Source of the DNA: an uncultured SAR86 cluster bacterium | GTDB taxonomy: Bacteria; Pseudomonadota; Gammaproteobacteria; Magnimaribacterales; D2472 | Direction: 5' to 3' | DNA length: 64,000 nt | Assembly: GCA_905478035.1 (NCBI GenBank) | Contig: CAJQGX010000011.1 | Coordinates: 35,991 to 99,990 of the forward strand | Part shown: positions 26,677-35,043 of the stretch, in pieces | How the letters are laid out: the number at the start of each line of letters is the position of its first letter | Position numbering within the stretch: position 1 is the stretch's first letter | The notes under the pieces: model-generated | Databases searched by the model: none | The model's input: the letters and a program-made list of their open reading frames with translations, nothing else | What the model was told of the DNA's origin: nothing | Program-made: the position numbers and the translations under genes

Positions 26677-28173
26677 ATGACTTCTATCGGTTTGATATTT
26701 CCTGACCAACTTTCTAAAGATAATATGGTTCTAAAACAAGCTCATATAAATGATCTAATCATATTTTATGAGCCGTTAGAAACTTTCTATGAAATTAATC
26801 ACCATAAACATAAGTTAGTATTTTTAATAAGTGCTTTTAGACATTTTAAAAACTTTATTAATCGTACAAATTCACTCCATGAAAAAATAAGTAAAAAGCC
26901 AAAATCTAGTTTAATTAATTATCTTGACGATCTATACAAAGAAAATTCATTCAATAATCTTATGGTTTCAAAGCCATCTGACTTCAAAACTCTCAAAGAT
27001 CTTATGTATTTTTGTCAATCACATGAAGTCAAGCTTGAGGTTTTTGATGATAAGAAATTTATTTCAAGTTCGAGTGATTTTGAGACATGGTCTGAAGGAA
27101 AAAAAACTACAATTCAAGAGTACTATTACAGATGGCTTAGAAAAAAATTTAATATACTAATGAATGAGGATGGAAAGCCTATAGGTGATAAATGGAATTT
27201 TGATAAAGAAAATAGAAAAGGTATTTCTCAACTAAAAGAAGAGATTCCAAAAAGAAATAAAATTAAATCTGACTCTATAACTGTTGAGGTCATGATAGAG
27301 ATAGAAGAAATGTTCCCATCTTCACCTGGAAATATTGAAAACTTTAATTGGGTGGTTACTCATGATGATGCTTGGGATTTATTCATGCAGTTTCTTGATA
27401 TATTTTTACCTAATTATGGTACTTTTCAGGATGCAATAAATAAAGATGATGCATTTATGTATCACTCTTTATTATCTCCATATCTTAATGCAGGCCTTCT
27501 AGATCCGCACAAGTGTGTAAAAGCTGCAGAAGAAGCTTATAAGAAATCAAATGGATCTATTCCAATAAATTCAGTTGAGGGTTTTATTAGACAAATCCTA
27601 GGATGGAGAGAATTCATTATGGGTGTCTATTGGGATAATATGCCTCAGTATAAAGATTATAATTTTTGGTCACACTCAAGAGGTCTGTCGGATAGTTGGT
27701 ATGAAGGTTCTACAGGAATTCCGCCTCTTGATACAGCAATTATTGAATCAAATAAATATGGTTATACACACCACATAAATAGACTAATGATAATTTCAAA
27801 TCTTATGAATCTTTCAGGAGTTCATCCTGATTTAATTTATAAATGGTTTATGGAAATGTATGTGGATTCAGCTGACTGGGTAATGGTTCCAAATGTCTAT
27901 GGCATGGGAACATTTGCTGATGGTGGTATATTTTCAACTAAACCTTATATATGTGGATCAAGTTATATGCTGAGGATGTCTAATCATAAAAAGGGTGAAT
28001 GGTGTGATATTGTTGATGGCCTTTATTGGAGTTTTATAGAAAGAAATATTAAATTTTTTGAAAAGAATCCTAGGCTCTCTTTAATGACTAAAGCCTTAAG
28101 TAGATTAGATAAAGATAGGAAAAAAATGATTTATAGTAAAGCTAAAGATTTCATTAACATTAACACAACCTAG
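26677..28173 (+). CDS. Photolyase/cryptochrome of the FeS-BCP type, cluster ligands partly lost
   Basis: A 498-residue flavoprotein of the PhrB/FeS-BCP group, whose members repair (6-4) photoproducts using light. The N-terminal Rossmann part (IGLIFPDQLS, IIFYEPLE) and the FAD-binding C-terminal part (GFIRQILGWREFIMGVYW, HHINRLMIISNLMNLSGVHP, WVMVPNVYGMGTFADGG) are complete. In the family four cysteines hold a [4Fe-4S] cluster. Here C280 (DPHKCVKAAEEAY) and C443 (GEWCDIVDGLYW) remain, but the MSxYCxxC segment reads M434-S-N-H-K-K-G-E, and about nine residues are missing, so the cluster probably cannot form. It may be a repair enzyme of the cluster-less subgroup seen in some marine bacteria. 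Confidence 0.85.
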   Translation: MTSIGLIFPDQLSKDNMVLKQAHINDLIIFYEPLETFYEINHHKHKLVFLISAFRHFKNFINRTNSLHEKISKKPKSSLINYLDDLYKENSFNNLMVSKPSDFKTLKDLMYFCQSHEVKLEVFDDKKFISSSSDFETWSEGKKTTIQEYYYRWLRKKFNILMNEDGKPIGDKWNFDKENRKGISQLKEEIPKRNKIKSDSITVEVMIEIEEMFPSSPGNIENFNWVVTHDDAWDLFMQFLDIFLPNYGTFQDAINKDDAFMYHSLLSPYLNAGLLDPHKCVKAAEEAYKKSNGSIPINSVEGFIRQILGWREFIMGVYWDNMPQYKDYNFWSHSRGLSDSWYEGSTGIPPLDTAIIESNKYGYTHHINRLMIISNLMNLSGVHPDLIYKWFMEMYVDSADWVMVPNVYGMGTFADGGIFSTKPYICGSSYMLRMSNHKKGEWCDIVDGLYWSFIERNIKFFEKNPRLSLMTKALSRLDKDRKKMIYSKAKDFININTT

Positions 28174-29030
28174 GACGAGTATTCTAAATCAGATAACATG
28201 AAATCCATGGCTGATTTAGACATGATTTCTCTATTATGATCAGTCCCTTTAATAGATTTAAAATTCCATCTAAAAGGAATATTAAATTTTTCTCCAATAA
28301 ATATTAAGTGATCAAAATAATTTAAACCTCTTTCATATCTATCAGAGCCTTGATTCATTGCACCAACGCTAGTATTCAAAGAGCTATGATTTGGGTCATT
28401 ATCTTCATCACCTAAAAAAAATAATATTTTGTTGGACATTAACCATTCAATTCTTCCTGCTTCTAGAGGCATATCTTTTATACCATAAGGGAAATCTTCA
28501 TTATTAATAAAGGTATACCAACCTGCACTTCCTAGTGCCGCCCTACTAATTTTTTTATCATTTCCATACATCAAATACCTATGCGTAAATTGAGAGCCTC
28601 CAGAAAAGCCAAATACACGATAATTATTTGTTTCTAAGTTATATCTATTTTTAAAATAGCTATAAAAATTAGATAAAGAATTATCAAGCCATCTATCTTT
28701 ATTCTTAATTAAATTTCCTGAATGAGTTGCCATTCCAAGAGTAGAGTAATGAGGAAAGTGGGTTTTTGTAAAATGAGGTGCTACTAATATTACATTTTTT
28801 TCCTTTGAACTCTCAATCCATAGGTCTAGATATCCATCAACATCCCGTGATGCTCCGTGAATAATGAATAAAACTTCAGTATTCTTATCTATTATTTTAG
28901 GCATAACAAATAAAAGTTTTACATCGGGTTTGTTCCAAGCCGCAAAAGTTAATTGACTAATCTGAGAGGCATGCAATGCATTCGAAGTAAAAGTTACAAG
29001 TAATAATGTATATAAAAAAAAGCTTTTCAT
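28170..29030 (-). CDS. Exported alpha/beta hydrolase
   Basis: A 286-residue serine hydrolase with a signal peptide (about 1-21, ending ALHA). The oxyanion motif is HGASRD (58-63), the nucleophile S143 lies in GFSGGSQ (GxSxG), and the catalytic histidine is likely in GTDHNREIM near the end. It resembles the LpqC/PHB-depolymerase-like esterases that act on feruloyl or polyester bonds, but the substrate is not evident. It converges on the photolyase gene with a 4-base overlap. Confidence 0.78.
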   Translation of the reverse strand: MKSFFLYTLLLVTFTSNALHASQISQLTFAAWNKPDVKLLFVMPKIIDKNTEVLFIIHGASRDVDGYLDLWIESSKEKNVILVAPHFTKTHFPHYSTLGMATHSGNLIKNKDRWLDNSLSNFYSYFKNRYNLETNNYRVFGFSGGSQFTHRYLMYGNDKKISRAALGSAGWYTFINNEDFPYGIKDMPLEAGRIEWLMSNKILFFLGDEDNDPNHSSLNTSVGAMNQGSDRYERGLNYFDHLIFIGEKFNIPFRWNFKSIKGTDHNREIMSKSAMDFMLSDLEYSS

Positions 29031-29040
29031 AATTTTATTC

Positions 29041-29055
29041 TATCAATGATTGATA
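29041..29055. promoter_or_regulatory. Perfect 15-base palindrome, operator-like
   Basis: TATCAATGATTGATA, with 7-base arms and a central G, lies in the 68-base gap between the divergent hydrolase (start 29030) and CinA/NadD-like gene (start 29099). It is too short for a terminator and suits a dimeric repressor. The regulator is unknown. Confidence 0.35.
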
Positions 29056-29098
29056 TTTAATAGGTTAAAATACAGAAAAATATATTAGCTATAATTAC

Positions 29099-30202
29099 GT
29101 GACTGATAATACAAATCTAATTCAAAAAATTCATGAATCTAAGTTCAAGCTTACCTTTGTCTCAAGTGGCGGAGGAACAAATGCAATTTCTTCACTATTG
29201 AAAGTACCTGGAGCTAGCAATACAGTTCTAGAGTCTTATATTCCTTATTCAAAGAAATCTATGGACTTATTTCTAAATAGAAAACCAGACCACTACTGCT
29301 CATTAAATACTTCTTTGAGTATGGCAGCTAACGCATATAAAAAATGCATACAAATTGATAAAGAATATAAAAAAAAATATTTCATTGGCATCTCAGTAAC
29401 AGCAAGCTTAGCGACAACTTATACAAAGATTGGAGATCATAAATTTTATATATCTCTTCAAACGGAATCTTTTACAAAATCAATAGAATGTTTATTAATT
29501 AAAGGTTCTAGAACAAGGGAAGAGGAAGAGCAATTAATAACTGAATATGTTTTAAGCCTTCTAGCTGAATTCTGTGGGATTAAAAAAGATCTTCCAATCC
29601 ATGATGAAATACCAATCATACATATAGTAAAAGCTGAGAAATCTTGGAAAAAATTATTAAATAATGATGTTAATTTTGTATCAAGTGACAGATCTACTCC
29701 TGAGCTAATTTTTCCAGGTTCATTTAACCCTCTTCATGATGGTCACTTACGAATGAGAGAACTAGCTGAAAAAAAAACAGGCATGCGGGCTACTTTTGAA
29801 ATTTGTGCGAGAAATGCTGACAAGCCTCCCCTTACTTTTCATGAAATAAAAAGAACACTTGATCAATTTACTGAGAATGATAGCTGGGTAATGACTTCAG
29901 CAGGAAGGTTTAGTGAAAAAGCTGAGATGTTCCCTAATTCTGTTTTTATTATTGGCGCTGATACACTGATGAGAGTTTTTGATGAAAAATTTTATTCAAA
30001 TAAGAAAGATATGATTGATCATATTGAGAGATTCAATGATCACAATATCAACTTTCTTGTTTTTGGTAGAAAAGTAAATAATAAATTTATATCGCTAAGG
30101 GATATTAATATTCCTAATAATATTAGAAACAGATGTACCGGATTTGAAGAAGGTAGCTTTAGAGATGATATCTCTTCAACAGAATTAAGACTGGAAGAAT
30201 AG
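29099..30202 (+). CDS. Fusion of CinA-C-like amidase and NadD-like nucleotidyltransferase domains
   Basis: A 367-residue protein with GTG start. Residues about 5-165 resemble the CinA C-terminal domain (NMN deamidase, PncC): TFVSSGGGTNAISSLL, YIPYSKKSMDLFL, IGISVTASLAT. Residues 203-365 form a nucleotidyltransferase with GSFNPLHDGH (207-216) and the closing ISSTELR, as in NadD. Both activities belong to NAD turnover (NMN to NaMN, then to NaAD), so a salvage bifunctional enzyme is a reasonable reading, but the CinA active-site set looks incomplete and neither activity is proven. Known as an architecture in some bacteria and eukaryotes. Confidence 0.72.
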   Translation: MTDNTNLIQKIHESKFKLTFVSSGGGTNAISSLLKVPGASNTVLESYIPYSKKSMDLFLNRKPDHYCSLNTSLSMAANAYKKCIQIDKEYKKKYFIGISVTASLATTYTKIGDHKFYISLQTESFTKSIECLLIKGSRTREEEEQLITEYVLSLLAEFCGIKKDLPIHDEIPIIHIVKAEKSWKKLLNNDVNFVSSDRSTPELIFPGSFNPLHDGHLRMRELAEKKTGMRATFEICARNADKPPLTFHEIKRTLDQFTENDSWVMTSAGRFSEKAEMFPNSVFIIGADTLMRVFDEKFYSNKKDMIDHIERFNDHNINFLVFGRKVNNKFISLRDINIPNNIRNRCTGFEEGSFRDDISSTELRLEE

Positions 30203-30206
30203 AAGC

Positions 30207-30401
30207 TTAGTTATGTGGTGGAAGCTTGGCTTCAACAAACCATTCATGGACTCTTTTTGCAGGATTAAACTTTTTCAGTCTCATCTTTTTATTTTCAAGA
30301 GTAAATTTCCTAGTCTTGATAGCTGTGTAATGATAGGTATGGCTATCACGAGTTTCGCCTTCAGGAATTAAGTATACTTTTGTTTGTTTTTTATCAGCCA
30401 T
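30207..30401 (-). CDS. rpmG: 50S ribosomal protein L33
   Basis: A 64-residue L33: HTYHYTAIKTRKFTLENKK matches the GxxYxTxKNKR core and MRLKKFNPAKRVHEWFVEAKL the LKKFDPxxRxHxxYxEAK end. It lacks the zinc cysteines (C-minus form). It is longer than the 55-residue enteric protein at both ends and lacks its usual rpmB (L28) partner on either side. It converges on the CinA/NadD-like gene. Confidence 0.88.
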   Translation of the reverse strand: MADKKQTKVYLIPEGETRDSHTYHYTAIKTRKFTLENKKMRLKKFNPAKRVHEWFVEAKLPPHN

Positions 30402-30463
30402 AATAGAGTGGAATTATACACAAAAATACTAAAATGAGAATAAAAGAAAATTAATATTTCAAC

Positions 30464-31348
30464 TTAAAACTTACGCACTTCATCTTTGTTCCATAAACCC
30501 CAATAAGCTCCAACATCACCTTCACTATCAACTTTCCAAGATTCATCAAAAGATGAAAAATAAAAAATATCAATATTATTATTCTTGGACCAAAGCTGTA
30601 TATTAATAAAATATTGTAAATAGTTTTTATAAGATGGATGTGCACCCCACAGGTCACTTCCAGCACTAGGCCAGCCCGTTTCAGTAATTATAACTTTTTT
30701 ACCATTAGCAGCCTTTGTAGCCTCTTGAAACATATCTTTCATATAAAGCAAAGAGTACTCTGATGCGCACCCTTCCCAAAATGGGTAGCAGTTAGCAAGA
30801 ATAACATCACAAGCATTTGTTATATTAGGCCTATCTCTAAACTCATAGTAGGCATCAACATAACCAACAGGTATGTTGTTTATATTTTCTTTAACATAAT
30901 CTATATAAGAGATGAGCTCATCTTCAGATAGTTCTTTTCTATAAATAACTTCATTTCCAACAGCAGCAATATTTACTAACCCTTTTGAAGCTAGTTTTAA
31001 TAAGCCCTCTATTTCATTATCATTACTTTTTAGATCATCGCTAAGCCAAGCTCCAACTAATGTTTTAAAACCCATATCAACAGCTATTTGAGCAATCCTT
31101 GCATGCTCATCAGTTGAAGAAAATGTTCTAATCCAGTTTGTGTAAGGTTTTAATATACTTAATCTTCTTTTGATCTGCTCATCAGATACAAAATCACCTG
31201 GCTGTTGTTCGTCTTCATATAAACTAAAACATATTCCATGGATTTTGCTTTCAACAATTTCACTACTGAGTTCTTTCAATTCATCTTCAGAAAGACTATC
31301 TAGATTTATCCCAAGTAATGATTTAATTTTTTCATCTCTCAAAGACAT
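30464..31348 (-). CDS. Cytoplasmic GH17 beta-1,3-glucanase-like protein
   Basis: A 294-residue TIM-barrel glycosidase of family GH17. The acid/base E133 is in AAVGNEVIYR and the nucleophile E223 in VIITETGWPSAG, both standard for GH17; SSFDESWK is the later conserved motif. Unlike the second GH17 in this locus it has no signal peptide or lipobox, so it would act in the cytoplasm on imported beta-1,3-oligoglucans (hydrolysis or transglycosylation). It is the last gene of the long operon and starts one base after the GPH transporter stop. Confidence 0.86.
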   Translation of the reverse strand: MSLRDEKIKSLLGINLDSLSEDELKELSSEIVESKIHGICFSLYEDEQQPGDFVSDEQIKRRLSILKPYTNWIRTFSSTDEHARIAQIAVDMGFKTLVGAWLSDDLKSNDNEIEGLLKLASKGLVNIAAVGNEVIYRKELSEDELISYIDYVKENINNIPVGYVDAYYEFRDRPNITNACDVILANCYPFWEGCASEYSLLYMKDMFQEATKAANGKKVIITETGWPSAGSDLWGAHPSYKNYLQYFINIQLWSKNNNIDIFYFSSFDESWKVDSEGDVGAYWGLWNKDEVRKF

Positions 31349-31349
31349 T

Positions 31350-32780
31350 TTAATTTGCTCCTTCGTTTCTTTGACTTAATTGTTTTTTAATTTCAGCTGC
31401 TCTTTGTTCATCTATCTCGTAGTCACGCATTACATAAATAGCAAATAGTGTTCCTACAACTGGTATTGTTGAGTAAGCGATTCTAAGACCAGTAAGAGCT
31501 CCTTCAGGCTGTGTTGAAGCATCACCTGCAAAACCAACGTAGTACATAATCAGACCTGATAAAAGTCCTGCAAGAGCAGTACCAAGCTTTATCATCCACC
31601 AATATATTGCTCCAAATGACCCTTCTTTTCTTGGGAGACCTTTTCTTAATTCCTCATAATCACAAGCATCTGCTGTCATACTCATCATTAAAGTAAATAA
31701 CCCGCCAATTCCAAATGAGAAGAAAGGCAGAGCAAATAAAAACATATATGGCTTACCTGGAACAAACAAAAACCAAAATAAGACATATCCAATAATTGAT
31801 ATACATTGAGAAATTATAAAGGTTTCTTTTTTTCCATATGACTGAGCCATTTTTGATACCAAGGGTATTACTAGAAATGTGGTAACAATAGCACCAACAC
31901 TTCCATGCATTGCAGGCCATATACCTGCTGCCGATGCATCTCCAGAAAATAGATAGTGCACAATAATAAAGAATGAGAATGCAGCAATGGTTTGAAAGGA
32001 ATTAAAAACTAGAAAGGTTGCAATACATAGTTTTCTAAATGGAATGTTTTTCCATGCATCTCTAAATATATAAAAAATATTAATAATACTCTTTCCAGCA
32101 TTGTCTCTTGTAAGAGGAACTAAATGATCATCGTTAAGTGTTGATTTACTTTTAATAAAAATAGCAGGAATTATTGCAAGTAAAGTGCATAAGACACCGA
32201 ATATAATTGAGAGAGTGCGTGTTCCTGTTGCAGCATCGACAAAAATATTAGGATCATAAATAATAATCCAAATCCATGGAGCAAGAACCCATGCAAATTG
32301 ACCTATAAATTGAGACACTGCCATGATTTGAGTTCTTTCATGAAAATTGTCACTCATTTCATAACCCATAGCTACAAATGGCACACCAAAAATTGTAATA
32401 CCAAGATAAAAAATTAAATTAAATATTAAGAAATACCAAAAATTATAAGTCTCACCATTTTCAGGATAAAGCTGCCAAGATAATATGAATGCGATGCCTG
32501 TTAATATGCCGCCAACAAAAACATACTGCCGTCTTTTACCCCATTTAGATTTTGTATTATCAGATATAAAACCCATTAATGGATCTGTTAAAGCATCAAT
32601 AAATCTAGGTACAAAAGCAATAACTCCATACAATAGTGGATTAAATCCAAGATCTTGGATTAATACAACAATAAATATTGATAGTAATGCTGGAAAAAGT
32701 TGATTGGCTAACATTCCAAGACCAAATGCTATTTTCTGGCCCAACGAAACGCTATTAGTTATATTTTCTATGTTATTCAT
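31350..32780 (-). CDS. GPH-family sugar:cation symporter (MelB-like)
   Basis: A 476-residue inner-membrane carrier with about twelve hydrophobic segments. The MelB-type signatures are visible: FVPRFIDALTDPLMGFISDN (residues near 46-65, with the cation-site acidic residues) and SKWGKRRQYVFVGG. It would import glucosides with a proton or sodium ion; its place between GH17 genes suggests beta-1,3-gluco-oligosaccharides as substrate (inference). It starts 26 bases after the clan GH-A glycosidase gene, the largest gap in the operon. Confidence 0.88.
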   Translation of the reverse strand: MNNIENITNSVSLGQKIAFGLGMLANQLFPALLSIFIVVLIQDLGFNPLLYGVIAFVPRFIDALTDPLMGFISDNTKSKWGKRRQYVFVGGILTGIAFILSWQLYPENGETYNFWYFLIFNLIFYLGITIFGVPFVAMGYEMSDNFHERTQIMAVSQFIGQFAWVLAPWIWIIIYDPNIFVDAATGTRTLSIIFGVLCTLLAIIPAIFIKSKSTLNDDHLVPLTRDNAGKSIINIFYIFRDAWKNIPFRKLCIATFLVFNSFQTIAAFSFFIIVHYLFSGDASAAGIWPAMHGSVGAIVTTFLVIPLVSKMAQSYGKKETFIISQCISIIGYVLFWFLFVPGKPYMFLFALPFFSFGIGGLFTLMMSMTADACDYEELRKGLPRKEGSFGAIYWWMIKLGTALAGLLSGLIMYYVGFAGDASTQPEGALTGLRIAYSTIPVVGTLFAIYVMRDYEIDEQRAAEIKKQLSQRNEGAN

Positions 32781-32806
32781 ATGAAATCCCCCCTGGATTC
32801 ATATAG

Positions 32807-33802
32807 TTAATTAATTTCAAAATTTGTATAAGAATTTTTTATTACATCAAAAGTTATTTTTTTATTTCTATTTATATCTACTATGCCCCAGTACTCTTCA
32901 TTTGCAGTGCCGTCATATGGTGTTCCATCGCTATTAGGAGCTGATCCACCAGTATCTTGTTCACTTGGATTTCCTGCTTTCCATAAACCATCTGTGAATT
33001 GAAAAATAAAAGAGCCAATATTCTTATCTGAATTATTTAATACATCGTTAATAATTTTTTTATTGGCGTCAGCTTGGGCTTGTTGATTTTCGCCTTTATT
33101 GTATTTAGATGTTGATTTTGTCATGAAACTATCAGCTCCAATCTCAGCAAAATACATAGGTTTTTTACTAAGTTTCTCCCACTCTTCAAATATAGATGCC
33201 GGCTCATCCCACCTATAAACATTCATACCCCAAACATTGATACTAGATGCTATTTTAAGAGCATCTTTACTTGGCAGATCGCCATGTGCACTAGAGACCA
33301 GCCTACTTGGATCTTCTATTTGTATAATCTGAGAAACAAGTTCCATGGATTTATACCAATTATTTATATCCCCACCAAACCATTGTGGATTATAGTTATA
33401 TTCATTTCCAAGCTCCCACATTAAAATTGCATCATGATCTTTATATTTTCTGATGTAGTTAATAAAAGTACCTGAAACGATATCGAATTTACCTTGTTGG
33501 TTATATCCAAAACTAATAACAACCTTAATTCCAGCTTTTTTAAATTGATCTAAGACTGCTATATCATCAATAGGCTCATAGACTCTAACAGTATTTATAC
33601 CAGCCTCTTTCATGAGTGATAAATCTTCTTCCAAGTTTATAAAGTTTCTTTTTGTTTTTCCAATTTCAACTGGGTGATAACAAATCCCCTTCATATAAAA
33701 TGGGTTATTATTTACAAGCAAAGTATTGTTAGAGATCGTAACTTCAATAGAATGTGCTGAAACTACAAATATTAAAAAAAGAAATTGTAAAAAAGTTTTC
33801 AT
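32807..33802 (-). CDS. Exported clan GH-A glycosidase (GH2/GH5/GH72-like barrel)
   Basis: A 331-residue secreted TIM-barrel enzyme: signal peptide about 1-17 (VVSAHS), then NPFYMKGICYHPVE and EAGINTVRVYEPIDD, the opening seen in GH2-barrel and GH72 glucanosyltransferases. The acid/base is E134 in LMWELGNEYNY (the NE pair) and the nucleophile E220 in MYFAEIGADSF. Family assignment beyond clan GH-A is uncertain; a beta-glucanase or transglycosylase is likely given neighbours. It lies 5 bases after the GH17 lipoprotein gene. Confidence 0.75.
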   Translation of the reverse strand: MKTFLQFLFLIFVVSAHSIEVTISNNTLLVNNNPFYMKGICYHPVEIGKTKRNFINLEEDLSLMKEAGINTVRVYEPIDDIAVLDQFKKAGIKVVISFGYNQQGKFDIVSGTFINYIRKYKDHDAILMWELGNEYNYNPQWFGGDINNWYKSMELVSQIIQIEDPSRLVSSAHGDLPSKDALKIASSINVWGMNVYRWDEPASIFEEWEKLSKKPMYFAEIGADSFMTKSTSKYNKGENQQAQADANKKIINDVLNNSDKNIGSFIFQFTDGLWKAGNPSEQDTGGSAPNSDGTPYDGTANEEYWGIVDINRNKKITFDVIKNSYTNFEIN

Positions 33803-33807
33803 AATTA

Positions 33808-35043
33808 TTATTGATTAATTGGAGGTAGGTTTGAAGTCTCTAATAAAGCATCAAGATCGCCATTAAAAGTTTTTTTAATAGGGTTGCCTCCTCTAGACAA
33901 ACCATCAAATACATTTTGATCTACTTTTTCCCATAAAGGATATTTTGCTTCGCCATGAACAGTAAAAAGTCCAAAGTGATTTTCAGAGCCATTTTCATTT
34001 TGTGAGTCTTTCCATGGCTCATCAAATGCAGAAAAATAAAAACAAGAAATTGATTTAGCTAAACACACATCGGTAATCATCTTATAGTATAGTCCCAGCT
34101 TATATTCGTCTGCCGCTTCCGTACCACCATAACCATATAGATCTGAAGCTACACTTGACCATCCTGTTTCTCCAATATGAACTTGCTTTGATGAATCAAT
34201 ACCATGAATATATTCTTGAACACTGTTGAATTGACTAAGCTCATATTCAACAGATTTTTGTATGGCTTTTTTAATAATATCTTTTTTACTTAAATCTTCT
34301 GAACCACTAGACAGATTCCAAAAGACTGGATTGTAATAAGTATCATGGAATGCATAGGTATGCATAGATACATAATCTACAGACCTTATTAATTCATCTA
34401 GGTCGTCATTATGATATTCCTCTGAACCACCACCCCAAGATGCGAAATTATCAGAACTTGTTATCCATATATTATTATTAATAGTTCCATTAATTTTAAG
34501 ATCTTGAAGATACTTTACCCATTTTAAAATATATTTTGGTTCTAAATGATAACTTGTTGCCCAATGCACCATAGCCTCATTGCCAACAGCAATGACCTTT
34601 ACGATATCTTGATAGTCTTGAGCCAATCTAACAGCCTCTGCTATTTCAACTTTATTACCCTCTAAATCTTCTTCATTATGAATTGGTAGATCTGTAAATG
34701 CATCCTTGCACTGAACCCATGCGCCTAGCATCACATACATTTCAAAATCTGAATCTGAATTCTTAAGTTCACTAATTGCTTTTAGCGTATTTTCAGCAAA
34801 AGGATGATGAAGGTCATACGTCCTAATAACTCTAAAGCCTTGAGCAAACATTATCTGAAGATCTTCTTTGATATCCTCAATTGAAGGCTGGACCTCACGA
34901 GATTTTCCTCTGTAACCACCATAAGAAATAGCAGGATAATTGTTATTACCAATAATATCTTTTGCGTTCTTGCTCATAACCAAATCTCCAGATTTACTAC
35001 ATGAAGCTATTAAAAAAAAAGAAATGAGAAGTAATTTCTTCAT
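33808..35043 (-). CDS. GH17 beta-1,3-glucanase lipoprotein
   Basis: A 411-residue GH17 enzyme anchored by a lipobox (LIASC, Cys15), so facing the periplasm or the cell surface. The catalytic pair is E156 in VIAVGNEAMVHW and E292 in VHIGETGWSS; FSAFDEPWKDS is the family's late motif. It would cut laminarin or its oligosaccharides. Its ATG overlaps the stop of the phosphorylase gene by 4 bases (ATGA). Confidence 0.88.
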   Translation of the reverse strand: MKKLLLISFFLIASCSKSGDLVMSKNAKDIIGNNNYPAISYGGYRGKSREVQPSIEDIKEDLQIMFAQGFRVIRTYDLHHPFAENTLKAISELKNSDSDFEMYVMLGAWVQCKDAFTDLPIHNEEDLEGNKVEIAEAVRLAQDYQDIVKVIAVGNEAMVHWATSYHLEPKYILKWVKYLQDLKINGTINNNIWITSSDNFASWGGGSEEYHNDDLDELIRSVDYVSMHTYAFHDTYYNPVFWNLSSGSEDLSKKDIIKKAIQKSVEYELSQFNSVQEYIHGIDSSKQVHIGETGWSSVASDLYGYGGTEAADEYKLGLYYKMITDVCLAKSISCFYFSAFDEPWKDSQNENGSENHFGLFTVHGEAKYPLWEKVDQNVFDGLSRGGNPIKKTFNGDLDALLETSNLPPINQ

